Shown: positions 1 to 9,354, counted from the first letter of the stretch. The stretch: 23,131 nt of DNA from Mogibacterium sp. (GCA_016775335.1 JAEUGJ010000026.1:1-23131), one strand, 5' to 3'. Numbers and translations: made by a program. Notes: generated from the letters alone by a model not told the origin.

Positions 1-1455
1 AAGCTCTACACCGTTCAATACGATGTCGTACGCATCGGCTTTGAGATCCAGGATGTTTCCGTCCAGCTTATCCAGTTCGTCCAGCTTCGGCTGTGTGAAC
101 GGATGGTGCATGGCTTTAATGTTTCCTTCATCATCTTCCTCGAACATCGGGAAGTCCACCACCCACAGGAAGTTGAACTGATTGTCATCCAGAAGTCCCA
201 TCTGATCGGCAATCTTCCGTCTCAGCCAGCCCAGGGTATCGAACACGACCTTCTTTCGGTCGCTGACGATAAATGCAATGTCGCCGTCTTCTGCACCCAG
301 GCGATCCATGATTTCTGCCAGCTGCTCTTCGGTAAAGAATTTTTTCACGGAAGAATTGTATTCGCCGTTTTCCTTCTTAATCCATACGAGACCCTTCGCA
401 CCGTAATGCTTTGCCTCCTCGGTCAGCTTATCGATTTTCTTTCTGGAATACTGAGCCGCACCGCCCGGTACGCAGATACCCCGAACATCGCCACCGTTTT
501 CCAGCGCACCGGTAAATACGGCGAAGTCACAGTTCTGCACCAAATCATTCAGGAGAACCAGTTCGATATCGAAACGGGTATCCGGCTTATCGGAACCGTA
601 ACGTTCCATGGCTTCCGTCCAGGTCAGTCTCGGGAACGGAGTCTCGATATCCAGTCCCTTCAGGTCCTTCATCAGCTTCTTCAGGAATCCTTCCTGCATT
701 GCGATGACATCTTCCTGATCCACATAGGACATTTCCAAATCGATCTGAGTGAATTCCGGCTGACGGTCTGCTCTCAAATCCTCATCGCGGAAACACTTTA
801 CAATCTGGAAGTACCGATCCGTACCGGCAACCATCAGCAGCTGCTTGAACATCTGCGGAGACTGCGGCAGTGCGTAGAAAGCACCGTTCTTCACTCTGCT
901 CGGCACCAGATAGTCTCGTGCACCTTCCGGTGTGGACTTAATCAGCATTGGGGTTTCCACCTCGACGAATCCGTTTTCATCGAAATAGTCCCGTGCGCAT
1001 TTGGTGACCTTGTGACGGAACAGCAGATTTCTCTGCATTTTATTCTTTCTAAGATCCAAATAACGGTATTTGAGACGAAGAGATTCATCCACATTGTCAT
1101 CGTCACGGATGTAAATCGGCGGAGTCTCTGCGCTGGAATAAATTACCATATCCGTTGCAAATACTTCAATCTCACCGGTAGGAAGATGGTCATTCTTGGC
1201 ACTGCGTTCATGAACAATACCCTTAATACCAACGGAGAACTCGCTCCGCAGAGATTTTGCCGCCTCCATCAGCTCTTCCGGAATATCTTCGTTAAAAGTA
1301 ATCTGGGTAATTCCCGTCTTATCCCGAAGATCCACGAATACCAGACTGCCCAAGCTTCTCTGCTTGGCCACCCAACCGTTCAGAATGACTTCTTTTCCCT
1401 CATCTGCAAGCCGCAGCTCGCCGCACATATGCGTGCGCTTGTAAATTTCTGACAT
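1..1455 (-). CDS. aspS: Aspartyl-tRNA synthetase, 3' end missing (partial)
   Basis: Class II aminoacyl-tRNA synthetase that charges tRNA-Asp in the cytoplasm. Translation of the minus strand from the ATG at 1455 gives 485 codons without a stop before the window edge. It starts MSEIYKRTHMCGELR, an N-terminal OB-fold anticodon-binding domain of about 100 residues. The catalytic core follows, with class II motif 2 visible as FRDEDLRADRQPEFTQIDLE, and then the insertion (GAD-type) region characteristic of bacterial AspRS. Bacterial AspRS is close to 590 residues, so about 110 residues including motif 3 lie outside the window. The start codon shares one base with the hisS stop (TAATG), and AGGAGAGG lies just upstream, so translation is probably coupled to hisS. 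It is the last visible gene of the secDF-rel-hisS-aspS operon. Identification is firm; whether it is discriminating or non-discriminating was not determined. Confidence 0.96.
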   Translation of the reverse strand, partial: MSEIYKRTHMCGELRLADEGKEVILNGWVAKQRSLGSLVFVDLRDKTGITQITFNEDIPEELMEAAKSLRSEFSVGIKGIVHERSAKNDHLPTGEIEVFATDMVIYSSAETPPIYIRDDDNVDESLRLKYRYLDLRKNKMQRNLLFRHKVTKCARDYFDENGFVEVETPMLIKSTPEGARDYLVPSRVKNGAFYALPQSPQMFKQLLMVAGTDRYFQIVKCFRDEDLRADRQPEFTQIDLEMSYVDQEDVIAMQEGFLKKLMKDLKGLDIETPFPRLTWTEAMERYGSDKPDTRFDIELVLLNDLVQNCDFAVFTGALENGGDVRGICVPGGAAQYSRKKIDKLTEEAKHYGAKGLVWIKKENGEYNSSVKKFFTEEQLAEIMDRLGAEDGDIAFIVSDRKKVVFDTLGWLRRKIADQMGLLDDNQFNFLWVVDFPMFEEDDEGNIKAMHHPFTQPKLDELDKLDGNILDLKADAYDIVLNGVEL

Positions 1456-2711
1456 TATCCTCTCCTGATTTTATTCAAAATTTCTTCCTTGACAATTTTC
1501 GTCTGCTCGCCGGTTTCCATATTCTTCATCGTCAGCTCGCCGCTTTCAATCTCATCGTCCCCGATAACGATGGAATACTTCACGCCCACCTTGTTGGAAT
1601 ACTTCATCTGGCCCTTCAAATTACGCTCCTGGGTATCCACAATCGCACGAACATGATTGTGCCGCAGATACTGCACCAGGTTCAGCGCGTAATGTTTCGC
1701 TTTATCGCCGATAAATGCAATCATGATTTCCGGCTGTACCGGTTTGCCGAAATCCGATCCGCACATTTCCATCAGCATCAGCAGTCGCTCCTTGCCTAAG
1801 CCGAATCCCACGCCCGGCATGGATGGTCCGCCGATTTCCTCAATCAGATGGTCGTACCGTCCGCCGCCGCAAACCGTGCCCTGCGCACCGATCTTTGTGG
1901 TGACAAACTCAAATGCGGTCTTGGTGTAGTAATCCAATCCCCGAACGATCTTCGGATCCACCTTAAATTCAATGTCCATGGTCTTCAGGTTTTCCTGCAG
2001 TTCCTCGAATGCGTCCCGACAGTCATCGCACAGATAATCCACCATCAACGGCGCATCCTTGACGATTTCCTGATCGTCCTTGGATTTGCAGTCCAGAATA
2101 CGCATCGGGTTCGTTTCGAAGCGGGACTGACAGGTGCTGCACAGTTCATCGTAATGCGGACGCAGGAAATTCTGCAGCGCTTTCCGATACTTTGTACGGC
2201 ATTCCCGGCATCCGACGCTGTTGATGTGCAGCTCGATTTCATCGATTCCCATGCGCTTCAGAAAATCGTCCGCCATTGCGATGATTTCCGCATCCGCCAT
2301 CATGGATGAAGCACCGAAGTTCTCGATGCCGAACTGATGGAACTGGCGAAGTCTTCCTGCCTGCGGCTTCTCATATCGGAAGCACGGGGTATTGTAGCAA
2401 TACTTGCTCGGCTGCATATCCGCGAAATGCTTGCTTTCAATAAAAGCACGAACCGCCGGAGATGTTCCTTCCGGTTTCAGCGTGATGCTGCGGTGACCGA
2501 GATCTTCAAAGGTGTACATTTCCTTCTGAACGATATCCGTGGTCTCCCCAACACCTCGGTTGAACAGGTTCGTATCCTCAAAAATCGGTGTACGAAGTTC
2601 GCCAAAACCGTATTCGTCACAAATATTGAAGAAGGCATCTTCAATGTAGTGCCACTTATAGGCATCCTCCGGCATCATATCCTTCGTACCCTTCGGTGCT
2701 TTAATTGCCAT
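1455..2711 (-). CDS. hisS: Histidyl-tRNA synthetase
   Basis: Class II synthetase that charges tRNA-His, 418 residues, normal length for the family. Seen in order: N-terminal PKGTKDMMPED; the HisRS signature region LKPEGTSPAVRAFIE; motif 2 FRYEKPQAGRLRQFHQFG; the histidine-binding motif LDYYTKTAFEF; GGGRYDHLIEEIGG; motif 3 GVGFGLGKERLL; and a C-terminal anticodon-binding domain of about 90 residues. The frame stays open upstream to 2849, but MAIKAPKGTKD at 2711 is chosen because GGGAGG lies 6 bases before it and because homologues begin here. The start lies inside the last codons of hemZ (11-base overlap), and the stop overlaps the aspS start by one base. Both overlaps suggest coupled translation in one mRNA. 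Confidence 0.97.
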   Translation of the reverse strand: MAIKAPKGTKDMMPEDAYKWHYIEDAFFNICDEYGFGELRTPIFEDTNLFNRGVGETTDIVQKEMYTFEDLGHRSITLKPEGTSPAVRAFIESKHFADMQPSKYCYNTPCFRYEKPQAGRLRQFHQFGIENFGASSMMADAEIIAMADDFLKRMGIDEIELHINSVGCRECRTKYRKALQNFLRPHYDELCSTCQSRFETNPMRILDCKSKDDQEIVKDAPLMVDYLCDDCRDAFEELQENLKTMDIEFKVDPKIVRGLDYYTKTAFEFVTTKIGAQGTVCGGGRYDHLIEEIGGPSMPGVGFGLGKERLLMLMEMCGSDFGKPVQPEIMIAFIGDKAKHYALNLVQYLRHNHVRAIVDTQERNLKGQMKYSNKVGVKYSIVIGDDEIESGELTMKNMETGEQTKIVKEEILNKIRRG

Positions 2712-4095
2712 CTCTATCCTCCCAGTAATTATTTTTTCGTAAAAGCATTTCATCGAAACGCTCTTTATAAATCGCACTGTTTCCCACATTCGGAATTCGT
2801 TCCAGACGATCCGATTCCGGGTAATATCTCTTGCCGATTGCACCGGCACCCAAGCCGATGATGGTCTGTTTTTCTTCCATTATCCGTACGTTATACACCG
2901 AATGGGCCTCCGGTTTACAGTAGCCCACGTTCTCGAAAGAGCCCATCTGATGTTTTTGCCGGTATATATAATACGGTTCAAAACCATGGGCGGTAAGGAA
3001 TTCTTCCGAAAACGCCAGCATGGTTCTTACATTCTCCGTATCTCTGCGGTAATACTCCGGATCCTGTTCTTTCAGCTTCGATCCTCTTTTTACCGATAGG
3101 GTGTGTACCGTAATATTATTGGCCCCCAGCGACACCAATTCTTCCAAAGTGTTCCTGAAATCTTCCGGGGTCTCTCCCGGCAATCCCGCAATTACATCGG
3201 AATTAATGGTTCGAAAGCCCATCGCCGCAGCAGTCCGAAATGCCGCTCGGATGTCCTCCGGGCTGTGCTCCCGTCCGATTTCCAACAAAGTCCGGGGATT
3301 CATGGATTGCGGATTGATGCTGATTCGGTCCACCCCTTTTTCATGAATCTGTTCCAGCTTGTCTCGGGTGATGGTGTCCGGCCGCCCCGCTTCGATGGTG
3401 AATTCGATGCGGGATAAATCCAGCTGGAAGGCCGATTGAATCGCATCCACTAAGCGGCTCAGCTGATCCGCTTCCAAAGTGGTGGGGGTCCCACCGCCAA
3501 TGTACACGCTTTCCACCGACTGGCCCGTCTTGCGAAATTTTTCCCCGGTATATTCCACTTCCCGTAAAAGAAATTCCAAATACTCTGCAATTTCCGCCGG
3601 CGATGCCACACTGCTGGCAAATGAACAGTACGAACATCTCGTCGGACAAAACGGGATGTGAATGTACAGGCTAAGGCTGTCGGTTCCCGGGCGCTCCATG
3701 TACGACAGCTGGTAATTCAGAATCCGTCGCAGGAGTTCGATTTTTTCCGGATGAAGCAAGTACTTCTGCGCCATCGTTTCCATAGTCTGTGCGATGTCGC
3801 CACACTGACCGTAAATTGAAAAGGTCAATTTCAGCGGCCGCACCCCGGTAAGAGTCCCCCACTCGGGAGCAATTCCGGTTAAATCCGACAGGATACGGTA
3901 CAATTCTCTCTTCACACCGTCCAAATCCGCATCTTTTCCGCCGTTTAACAAATAACTTTTATCCGTTAAATGCGGTGAAAATCCTTCATGAAAGTCCACC
4001 GGGATGATTTCGAACTCGTCATTCGCCAAAAACTCCCGTGCCAACTCCTCCAGGTGATATTCATTTTTGATTCCGTTTAGATAGAATCTATACAA
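2701..4095 (-). CDS. hemZ: HemZ-type radical SAM protein (coproporphyrinogen dehydrogenase-like)
   Basis: Radical SAM protein of the HemN/HemW/HemZ family. The family is known for oxygen-independent coproporphyrinogen III oxidation or heme handling, and the true reaction of clostridial HemZ is unsettled. The radical SAM cluster motif CPTRCSYC (CX3CX2C) is near residues 150-157, preceded by YIHIPF and followed by YIGGGTPTTL, all typical of this family. The ~145-residue N-terminal domain before the cluster distinguishes HemZ from HemW. Length is 464 residues with the start proposed here, a TTG at 4095 that follows AAAGGAAA by about 6 bases and overlaps the preceding gene by 8 bases. The ATG at 4164 would add 23 arginine/cysteine-rich residues, overlap the previous gene by 77 bases and has no clear ribosome binding site. 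No other heme biosynthesis gene is visible nearby. Confidence 0.88.
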   Translation of the reverse strand: MYRFYLNGIKNEYHLEELAREFLANDEFEIIPVDFHEGFSPHLTDKSYLLNGGKDADLDGVKRELYRILSDLTGIAPEWGTLTGVRPLKLTFSIYGQCGDIAQTMETMAQKYLLHPEKIELLRRILNYQLSYMERPGTDSLSLYIHIPFCPTRCSYCSFASSVASPAEIAEYLEFLLREVEYTGEKFRKTGQSVESVYIGGGTPTTLEADQLSRLVDAIQSAFQLDLSRIEFTIEAGRPDTITRDKLEQIHEKGVDRISINPQSMNPRTLLEIGREHSPEDIRAAFRTAAAMGFRTINSDVIAGLPGETPEDFRNTLEELVSLGANNITVHTLSVKRGSKLKEQDPEYYRRDTENVRTMLAFSEEFLTAHGFEPYYIYRQKHQMGSFENVGYCKPEAHSVYNVRIMEEKQTIIGLGAGAIGKRYYPESDRLERIPNVGNSAIYKERFDEMLLRKNNYWEDRDGN

Positions 4096-4705
4096 ATGGA
4101 TTTCCTTTCTTCTCTGCGCCGATAGAGGTGCCCGGTCCGTGGCCCGGCAACACCTGAATTTCATCCGGCAGTCTCATCAGTTTCTGCAGCGACTTCCGCA
4201 TCTGATCCATATTTCCGGAGTACAAGTCCGTCCGTCCGATGCTTCGGAAAAACAGCGTGTCTCCGGTAAAAATCTTGCCGTCACCGCAGATACAGATTCC
4301 GCCTTCCGTATGTCCCGGTGTTTCCATAAAAGTAAATGTCACACTTCCCAGATTTACCGACTCTCCTTCCGAAACGTATCGGTCTGCTTCCGTGCTCACC
4401 GACTCCGGCGAAAACTCCATGGATCCGTTATTCTCGGCATCCAGAAGAAGCTTCTTTTCCTTGACCCCGGCAATCAGCACCGCATCCGGATAATCCCTTC
4501 GAATGGCATTCAGCGCCCCCATATGATCTCCGTGCGCGTGCGTCAGTATGATGTACTTCAGTTCGGTCATGTTTTGAAGTTCTCTTTTCATGGCCGGGGT
4601 ATAGCATCCCGGATCGATTACCATTCCCTGATTTGTTTCGGAATCCGTGAGAATATAGGTATTTTCTTGAAGCATATTTTCGTCGTATCGTTTTACTGTA
4701 ATCAT
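4088..4705 (-). CDS. MBL-fold metallo-hydrolase (glyoxalase II-like)
   Basis: Metallo-beta-lactamase-fold hydrolase of the hydroxyacylglutathione hydrolase-like group, 205 residues, probably cytoplasmic with two metal ions. The metal-binding motif THAHGDH is near residues 55-61. PGHTEGG, FTGDTLF with the bridging aspartate, and LPGHGP supply the remaining metal ligands in the usual order. The substrate is unknown: members of this group act on thioesters or on other small molecules, and the C-terminal substrate domain of true glyoxalase II is absent. The ATG at 4705 overlaps the rel stop codon in an ATGA arrangement, so it is probably translated from ribosomes finishing rel. A gene of this type between rel and hemZ is common in Clostridia, and its link to the stringent response is by location only. 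Confidence 0.9.
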   Translation of the reverse strand: MITVKRYDENMLQENTYILTDSETNQGMVIDPGCYTPAMKRELQNMTELKYIILTHAHGDHMGALNAIRRDYPDAVLIAGVKEKKLLLDAENNGSMEFSPESVSTEADRYVSEGESVNLGSVTFTFMETPGHTEGGICICGDGKIFTGDTLFFRSIGRTDLYSGNMDQMRKSLQKLMRLPDEIQVLPGHGPGTSIGAEKKGNPFV

Positions 4706-6900
4706 GATTTCGTCCTGTACACCTTATCAATTCCCGGGACATTTCGAAGCGCGATCAGCAATCTTTGAATTTGATGCGTTCCGGTGATGGCCACAGTAAT
4801 CGTCACATTAACGTATTCCATATCTGCCGGTTTCATGTTCACGCCTACCAGGCGAACATCCATGTCTTCACATACCTTGGAAATGTCGCTGAACATTCCC
4901 CGGCGGTCCTGACAACAGATATTGATGTCCGTGTAATAGGTTTGCCCTTCCTTCGGGGTCTCCCACTCTACATGAATCAAGCGCCCTTTCTCTTGCTCCG
5001 GCAGGCTTACGATATTGCTGCAGTCCTTCCGATGCACCGTAATGCCTCGGCCCTTTGTGATGAAACCGATGATGTCATCTCCCGGGACCGGTGTGCAGCA
5101 TCTGGCGATACGAATCAACAGGTTATCCAAGCCCTTGACGATAATACCGGTTCCATCGGAGCTATTCTCCCGATGAACCTGTTTCTTCTTCTTGATTTCC
5201 TCTTCTTTGCGGACTTCTTCCTTCTTATTGTCCTCGATGAAATAATCAATCAGCCGCTGCCCCAGTTTTGCCAGCGCACTTCCGCCGTTGGAAATCTGCA
5301 GATACAGCTCATTGACATTATTCAGTTTCATATCCTTTACCGCTTTCAGGAGGTAGGCATTCTTCGCCACCAGATGCGGATCATAGCCCTTCTTCTTGAT
5401 GTAATTGGCGATATTGGTTTTTCCCCGATCCAGGGAATCGTTCTTGTTGGCTTTCCGAAGCCAGTTTCGGATTTTGTTCTTAGCCTGAGAACTCTTGGCG
5501 ATATTCAGCCAATCCATGCTCGGTCCGGCTGAATTTGCGGAGGTAATGATATCCACAATATCACCGGTCTTCAGCTCGTGGTCAATAGTAACCATCTTGC
5601 CGTTCACCTTGGCTCCCACACAGCGAATTCCCACATCCGTATGAATCTTAAACGCAAAATCCAGCGGTGTGGATTCTGCCGGCAGTTCAATAACATCTCC
5701 TTTTGGAGTGAATACGAACACCTGGTTGTCAAACAAATCCATCTTCAGGGTTTCCAAAAACTCCATGGAGTCATCGGTTTCCTTCTGCCACTCCAGCGCC
5801 TGTCTCAGCCACGCCAGCTTCTGTTCCGACGAGTCCCCTCCCGGACCGCCTTTTCCTTCTTTATATTTCCAATGTGCCGCAATACCGTATTCAGCGATTC
5901 GATGCATCTCGTAGGTTCGAATCTGAATCTCGAAAGGATCCCCGTTTTCATCCAGAACAGTGGTATGCAAGGACTGGTACATGTTCGGCTTCGGCATTGC
6001 AATATAGTCTTTAAACCGTCCCGGAATCGGTGTCCATTTGGTGTGAACCAGTCCCAGCACGGCATAGCAATCTTTTACTGTATTTACGATGACACGAATG
6101 GCAATCAAGTCAAAAATTTCATCCAGCTGTTTGTGCTGAAGTGTCATCTTTTTATAGATGCTGTACAGATGCTTTGAACGTCCCATCACGTCGTAATGGA
6201 AGTTCGCTTTGTCCAGCTCATCGCTGATTTCATCGATCAGCTGATCGACGATTTTTTCTCTCTCTTCCTTCCGTTTGCTTACCTGAACCGACAGCGATTC
6301 GTAATCTTCCGGATGAAGGTATTTAAATGCTAAATCTTCCAGTTCAAATTTGATGCTGTAGATTCCCAGACGTCCAGCAAGGGGCGCATAGATTTCCAGC
6401 GTTTCTGCGGATTTCTCCTTCCGCTTGTGAGGCGGCATGAACTCCATCGTACGCATATTGTGGAGACGGTCCGCCAGCTTAATAATCAGGACGCGAATAT
6501 CCTTAGACATGGCAAGAAACATCTTTCTGAAATTCTCCGCCTGAAGTTCTTCCTTGGAATCATACTTGATGTTTCCCAGTTTGGTCACGCCGTCTACCAG
6601 CAGAGCGATTTCTTCATTGAAATCCTCTACCAGCTCTTCTCGAGTGTACTCCGTGTCCTCCACCACATCGTGAAGGAGTCCGGCGACGACCGTTTCATTA
6701 TCCATGCCAAAACTGGCCAGAATCTTGGAGACCGCAATCGGGTGAATGATATACGGTTCTCCGCTCTTTCTCATCTGGCCGTTATGAAGTCTGTTGGCGA
6801 TTTCAAAGGCTTTGATAATCATCGGATCGTCATATCGCTCATTCATCGTCTTGAGATCTTCAATATACTGTTCTGTTGTCATACTATAATCAGTCGTCAC
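4702..6900 (-). CDS. relA: Bifunctional (p)ppGpp synthetase/hydrolase Rel
   Basis: Stringent response enzyme that makes and degrades (p)ppGpp on the ribosome, 732 residues, full length. Seen in order: an HD hydrolase domain with LLHDVVEDT near residues 75-83 and an upstream HP motif, all intact; the synthetase domain with GRFKDYIAMPKPN and YQSLHTTV near 293-315; a TGS domain near 393-455 starting VFVFTPKGDVIELP; a conserved-cysteine region (RCCTPVPGDDIIGF); and a C-terminal ACT domain. RFKD in the synthetase loop together with the intact HD motif points to the bifunctional Firmicute Rel rather than proteobacterial RelA. The start is GTG at 6900, with AAAGGGGTG about 9 bases upstream; the in-frame ATG at 6882 is too far from it. 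It follows secDF by 25 bases and overlaps the next gene by 4 bases. Confidence 0.96.
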   Translation of the reverse strand: MTTDYSMTTEQYIEDLKTMNERYDDPMIIKAFEIANRLHNGQMRKSGEPYIIHPIAVSKILASFGMDNETVVAGLLHDVVEDTEYTREELVEDFNEEIALLVDGVTKLGNIKYDSKEELQAENFRKMFLAMSKDIRVLIIKLADRLHNMRTMEFMPPHKRKEKSAETLEIYAPLAGRLGIYSIKFELEDLAFKYLHPEDYESLSVQVSKRKEEREKIVDQLIDEISDELDKANFHYDVMGRSKHLYSIYKKMTLQHKQLDEIFDLIAIRVIVNTVKDCYAVLGLVHTKWTPIPGRFKDYIAMPKPNMYQSLHTTVLDENGDPFEIQIRTYEMHRIAEYGIAAHWKYKEGKGGPGGDSSEQKLAWLRQALEWQKETDDSMEFLETLKMDLFDNQVFVFTPKGDVIELPAESTPLDFAFKIHTDVGIRCVGAKVNGKMVTIDHELKTGDIVDIITSANSAGPSMDWLNIAKSSQAKNKIRNWLRKANKNDSLDRGKTNIANYIKKKGYDPHLVAKNAYLLKAVKDMKLNNVNELYLQISNGGSALAKLGQRLIDYFIEDNKKEEVRKEEEIKKKKQVHRENSSDGTGIIVKGLDNLLIRIARCCTPVPGDDIIGFITKGRGITVHRKDCSNIVSLPEQEKGRLIHVEWETPKEGQTYYTDINICCQDRRGMFSDISKVCEDMDVRLVGVNMKPADMEYVNVTITVAITGTHQIQRLLIALRNVPGIDKVYRTKS

Positions 6901-6925
6901 CCGTGAACACCCCTTTAGTTAAAAT

Positions 6926-9181
6926 TTATTTTACAATTCCGGAATTGTTTGCCTTTGCGGCTTTTGCTTTTTTCTCTTTCTGCAGTTCATACCGGGACAT
7001 GCTTTCCTTTCTCTTCATCTCATAGAGCAGCGGGCTGCAGATGAAGATGGAGGAATAGGTTCCGCAAACAACACCGATAATCAGCGGAATCAAGAACTCT
7101 CGAATTTCCGAAGATACCATGAAGTACAGCGGCACCATAACAATCAGCGTTGTGATGGATGTCATAATCGAACGGGACAGAGTCTCGTTGATGCTGTCAT
7201 TAATCTGCGGAACAAGTTCCTTTCTCTTGTAGAACCGCTTGTTCTCCCGAATACGGTCGAAGATTACAATCGTATCGTTAATGGAGTAACCCACAACCGT
7301 CAGAATACCGGCGATGAACGGGTTGTTGATGGTAAATCCGAAAATCGCATACATGGAAAGAGTTACCAGCACGTCATGAAGCAGGCCGCCTACCGCAGCT
7401 ACTCCGTACTTCCAGGTCTTAAACCGGAAACGGATGTATACCAGCATGCACAGTGCAGCGATAATAATGGATTTAATCGCATTCTGTCTCAGTTCTTTGC
7501 CGACGGTCGGTCCGAATTCTTCGGAAGCCAGCACCGACTTCTTGTTCAGGTTATATTTCTTGGACAGTGTGGAAATGACCTGACCTCTCCGATCCGCATT
7601 CAGCGCTTTCTTGGTACGGATTACCACCTGACTGTGGTTATCCGAAGCGTATACAATGGTCGGATTCAGATCATATTTTTCAATGGTCTTCGCCACTTCA
7701 TCGGAATCCACCTTCTGACCCATCTCCAGCTGAATCATCGTTCCGCCGGTGAAGTCGATTCCGTAATTGAAGCCCTTAAATGCCGCACAGCCCACACCCA
7801 GCAGGATGACGATCAAGCTCAGTGCGAAATACTTCTTGCGGTTTTCGATAAAGTGAATGTGTTTGGTCCACTTCATTTTCGGAGTGCCGTCTTCGTGCAT
7901 TCCGAAGTGTCTCATCTTGCACAGTGCCGGAATATCCGTCAGCGCAGTTACGAACAACTGTGTGATGAATACTGCTGTAAAAATACTGCAGATGGTACCA
8001 ATCATCAGCGTCAACGCAAATCCCTTAACGGATGTGGTACCGATTAGATACAGCACGATGGCTGCAATCAGTGTGGTGGTCTGAGAGTCCACTACCGTTG
8101 CCAGCGCAGACTTAAATCCGGTATCCACCGCAACACGAATGGATTTTCCTTTTTCGATTTCCTCCCGAATGCGAGTAAAAATAATTACGTTGGAGTCTAC
8201 CGCCATACCGATGGACAGGATGATACCCGCAATTCCCGGCAAGGTGAGAACCGATCCCAGTCCTGCCATAATCCACAGCGTCACCTCTACGTACAGCAAC
8301 AGTGCCAGGTCCGCAATGAATCCCAGTGCGCCGTATGCCATCAGCATGATCAGCATGACGATTCCCAGGCCAATTGCGCCGGCCACAATACTCTTATGAA
8401 GCGCATTTGCACCGATGGTCGCCGTTTCTACAGATGAACTGATTTCCTTCAGGGTTGCCGGCAGCGCACCGCCTCGAATCAGCGCAGATGTAGAAGATGC
8501 CTCATCCTCGCTGAATCCGCCCGGACGAGTGATTTCGCAGCTTCTGGATGCGATTTTTTCACTGACGCTCGGTGCCGATACCACTTCGTCATCCAACTTG
8601 ATGACGATTGCGGTGTTGGAAACCGCCTGACCGTTTTCATCCTTCATGGTGGACTTCACCGTTCCGGATGCCGCCTTCTCGGTTGCACTTGCGAATGCAT
8701 CGGAACCCTTGGACGAGAAGTCGATGGTAATTTTATATCCGCCGTTCTTGGAGTCGGTAGTAAAAGAAGAATCGGTAATCTCGTTACCGCTCATGACTTC
8801 CGTACCGTCCGCCAGGAACAGTTTCAGCTGAGCCGTCTTGCCGATCTGATCGATGGCCGCCTGTGCATCTTCCACACCCGGCATCTCCACACGAACCCGA
8901 TTGTTTCCTTCAATGGAAACGGAGGCTTCGGAAATACCCATGGCATTGACACGGTTCTCCAGGACGGATTTCGTCTGATCCATCAGCTTGGACAGCTGCG
9001 TCCCCTTTTCGTTGGTTTCAGCTTCCATCAGAACATAGACACCGCCGTTGATATCCAGGCCGTACTTCATCTTGTCCGCAAGTCTCTGAACCGGGCCGAT
9101 ACCCTTAAGCGAAACAAATGCCCCCAGTGCGATAACCAATACCACGACAATTGATAGAAATTTACGTGTACCTTTTTTCAT
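6926..9181 (-). CDS. secDF: Fused protein translocase subunit SecDF
   Basis: Membrane component of the Sec system that uses the proton-motive force to pull exported proteins through SecYEG. SecD and SecF are joined in one chain of 751 residues, as in Bacillus. The first transmembrane segment is at residues 7-27, followed by the GLDINGG motif (41-47) and an extracytoplasmic domain. Five transmembrane segments of the SecD half follow, with GMAVDSNVIIFTRIREE. The SecF half starts near residue 450, has its own first membrane segment and YGIDFTGGT, and ends with a second set of membrane segments containing GYSINDTIVIFDRIREN. The C-terminal tail is lysine-rich. The start at 9181 has a modest ribosome binding site (TTAAGG, 4 bases). 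A good promoter lies about 70 bases upstream, so the operon down to aspS probably begins here. Confidence 0.96.
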   Translation of the reverse strand: MKKGTRKFLSIVVVLVIALGAFVSLKGIGPVQRLADKMKYGLDINGGVYVLMEAETNEKGTQLSKLMDQTKSVLENRVNAMGISEASVSIEGNNRVRVEMPGVEDAQAAIDQIGKTAQLKLFLADGTEVMSGNEITDSSFTTDSKNGGYKITIDFSSKGSDAFASATEKAASGTVKSTMKDENGQAVSNTAIVIKLDDEVVSAPSVSEKIASRSCEITRPGGFSEDEASSTSALIRGGALPATLKEISSSVETATIGANALHKSIVAGAIGLGIVMLIMLMAYGALGFIADLALLLYVEVTLWIMAGLGSVLTLPGIAGIILSIGMAVDSNVIIFTRIREEIEKGKSIRVAVDTGFKSALATVVDSQTTTLIAAIVLYLIGTTSVKGFALTLMIGTICSIFTAVFITQLFVTALTDIPALCKMRHFGMHEDGTPKMKWTKHIHFIENRKKYFALSLIVILLGVGCAAFKGFNYGIDFTGGTMIQLEMGQKVDSDEVAKTIEKYDLNPTIVYASDNHSQVVIRTKKALNADRRGQVISTLSKKYNLNKKSVLASEEFGPTVGKELRQNAIKSIIIAALCMLVYIRFRFKTWKYGVAAVGGLLHDVLVTLSMYAIFGFTINNPFIAGILTVVGYSINDTIVIFDRIRENKRFYKRKELVPQINDSINETLSRSIMTSITTLIVMVPLYFMVSSEIREFLIPLIIGVVCGTYSSIFICSPLLYEMKRKESMSRYELQKEKKAKAAKANNSGIVK

Positions 9182-9248
9182 TTGACCTTAAGTGCCTTTC
9201 TAAAAATTTGTAATAATGTGCATAGTAATACATTGCATTTTACATACC

Positions 9249-9277
9249 ATTTTACATCATAACCATTAGAATTTCAA
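9249..9277 (-). promoter_or_regulatory. Predicted sigma-A promoter of the secDF operon
   Basis: On the minus strand TTGAAA (9272-9277), a 17-base spacer and TAAAAT (9249-9254) give one mismatch to each consensus box. The predicted start near 9242 leaves a leader of about 60 bases before the secDF ATG. A terminator hairpin lies directly upstream (9308-9339), which supports an independent transcription unit. Confidence 0.62.
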
Positions 9278-9307
9278 GCTTTTCGCCAATCCAATTCTGT
9301 GTATAAC

Positions 9308-9339
9308 AAAACAAGGATACCCGCAGGCATCCTTGTTTT
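9308..9339 (-). terminator. Intrinsic terminator after yajC
   Basis: Perfect 11-base inverted repeat (AAAACAAGGAT and its complement) with a 10-base loop, starting 15 bases after the yajC stop. On the minus strand the 3' arm runs into TTTTGTTAT. The stem is moderately stable and the U tract is interrupted, so some read-through into secDF is possible. Confidence 0.7.
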
Positions 9340-9354
9340 CCGTAATCAAAAATC

